From Bacteroides sp. UBA7335 (GTDB lineage Bacteria > Bacteroidota > Bacteroidia > Bacteroidales > Bacteroidaceae), in NCBI GenBank assembly GCA_002471185.1, contig DKPL01000005.1:1479-9010 (forward strand): DNA of 7,532 bases, in the 5' to 3' direction. Position 1 is the stretch's first letter; the number at the start of each line of letters is the position of its first letter. The notes under the pieces are model-generated. The model made no database searches and was not told the DNA's origin. It worked only from the letters and a program-made list of their open reading frames with translations. Made by a program: the position numbers and the translations under genes. This document shows positions 6,581-7,532 of the stretch, one piece after another.

Positions 6581-7532
6581 ATGTCAACTAATCGAACCAC
6601 TGTCGTATTCGATTGCGAAAGGATGAAATATCCCAACACAGGGTTATACGTTTTTGGGAAAGAATTATCCAAAGCATTACAGCTAGAAGCTATCAAGCGA
6701 AATAAGCCATTCATTGTTTATGCTAGAAAGCGTACTCTTCAAGATTGGAACATTAAGATTAAATCCATTTCACCACACACGTTAATTGATAAATTTTTTC
6801 TACCTAAACCTCATAAAATGGGACTATGGCACTCCACATTTCAACAGCCACGATGTATACCCGTAACAGGAAAGGTATTGCTTACTATACACGACTTCAA
6901 TTTTCTATACGAATTACCTCAAGACACACAAATACATAAACTTAAAAAGCTTCAAAGCATCATCAATCGCTCTAGTGGCTTAGTTGCTATATCTCATTTT
7001 GTAAAAAATGATATCCTAAAGCATCTTGACACAAAAGGGAAAGAGATATCAGTGATTTACAATGGTTGCTCGCGCTACGAAGGAGAATTGGAAGTACCAA
7101 CCAATAAACCAAGTGGTAAATTTCTATTTAGTGTAGGTACTGTTTTGCCCAAAAAGAATTTTCATGTACTGCCTTGTCTTTTAGAAGGCAATGATTATGA
7201 ACTAATTATCGCCGGTGTACGTTCTGAGTACGAAGAAAAGATTATAGAAGAGGCAAAAAAATATGGAGTATCAGATCGCGTAAAAATCATTGGTACTATC
7301 TCTGAAGGCGAGAAACATTGGTATTATAAGAACTGCGAAGCATTCCTTTTCCCTTCAATAGCCGAAGGATTTGGTTTACCCGTTATCGAAGCGATGTATT
7401 ACGAGCGTCCTATCTTCTTATCAGATCATACCTGTCTGCCCGAAATTGGCGGAAAGTATGCTTTTTATTTTAATCACGACTTTGATCGTTCGTTAATGCA
7501 GAAAGAATTTAAGCAAGGCATGCAAGATTTTG
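6581..7532 (+). CDS. GT4 family glycosyltransferase, 3' end cut by the window
   Basis: An uninterrupted frame of 317 codons runs from the ATG at 6581 to the window edge. Visible GT-B features are an N-terminal YPNTGLYVFGKEL (17-29), where GT4 enzymes have a G-rich acceptor loop; LTIHDFNFLYE (101-111); a VAISHFVKND segment near 138-147; YNGC around 160-163, which starts the donor domain; SVGTVLPKKN (184-193) with the basic phosphate-binding residues K191 and K192; and the EX7E motif EGFGLPVIE with E262 and E270. The pattern resembles mannosyltransferase-like GT4 proteins of Bacteroidetes LPS clusters, but the donor is not proven. About 40-60 residues of the C-terminal helix region are probably missing beyond the edge. 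It is transcribed away from the minus-strand operon and has its own promoter. It is a different protein from the minus-strand GT4 and not a recent duplicate: the two share only family motifs. Confidence 0.92.
   Translation, partial: MSTNRTTVVFDCERMKYPNTGLYVFGKELSKALQLEAIKRNKPFIVYARKRTLQDWNIKIKSISPHTLIDKFFLPKPHKMGLWHSTFQQPRCIPVTGKVLLTIHDFNFLYELPQDTQIHKLKKLQSIINRSSGLVAISHFVKNDILKHLDTKGKEISVIYNGCSRYEGELEVPTNKPSGKFLFSVGTVLPKKNFHVLPCLLEGNDYELIIAGVRSEYEEKIIEEAKKYGVSDRVKIIGTISEGEKHWYYKNCEAFLFPSIAEGFGLPVIEAMYYERPIFLSDHTCLPEIGGKYAFYFNHDFDRSLMQKEFKQGMQDF

Noticed and set aside
5304..7532. The two divergent GT4 genes as an inverted duplication
   Set aside because: Apart from family motifs such as EX7E, the translated proteins differ in their N-terminal loops, phosphate-binding segments and spacing. 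No nucleotide-level inverted repeat is visible.
1..7532. Mobile elements, CRISPR arrays, tRNA or rRNA genes, riboswitches
   Set aside because: No transposase or integrase motifs, terminal inverted repeats, regularly spaced repeats or RNA-gene-like segments were seen. Intergenic space is small and accounted for.

Overview
The window looks like a chromosomal surface-glycan locus from a member of the Bacteroidales (a Bacteroides-like gut or oral anaerobe). The DNA is AT-rich, gene starts lack clear Shine-Dalgarno sequences, and three sites match the Bacteroidetes sigma-ABfr promoter box TAnnTTTG. The protein families (MsbA-type exporter, GT4, GT2 and GT11 glycosyltransferases, a beta-barrel-like envelope protein) fit this. 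The genus cannot be fixed from the sequence alone.

Layout, left to right: 1-45 is the possible first 15 codons of another minus-strand gene. 114-1352 (minus) is an unrecognised secreted protein with an outer-membrane-barrel look. 1375-3207 (minus) is a complete MsbA-like ABC exporter, 22 bp upstream of the barrel gene and very probably cotranscribed with it from a promoter at 3236-3243. 3208-3385 is a regulatory gap with a short palindrome plus T-run, a tandem 7-mer and that promoter. 3386-4285 (minus) is a GT11 (alpha-1,2-fucosyltransferase family) protein, 4334-5296 (minus) a GT2 glycosyltransferase and 5304-6497 (minus) a GT4 glycosyltransferase. 6498-6580 is a compact divergent promoter region. 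6581-7532 (plus) is a second GT4 glycosyltransferase, cut by the window edge.

Working together: the three minus-strand glycosyltransferases appear to form one operon in the order GT4, GT2, GT11. The plus-strand GT4 starts a divergent unit. They probably add sugars one after another to a surface oligosaccharide, with fucose a likely addition by the GT11 enzyme. An MsbA-type flippase next door, and no visible Wzx flippase, Wzy polymerase or initiating transferase, favour lipooligosaccharide or LPS core over capsule, but only this short segment is visible.

No broken genes, mobile elements, CRISPR arrays, tRNAs or rRNAs were found. The most notable points are the two overlapping, back-to-back promoters at 6513-6558, the altered motifs of the GT11 protein, and the exporter/barrel gene pair. 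I see no convincing evidence of a wholly new system.
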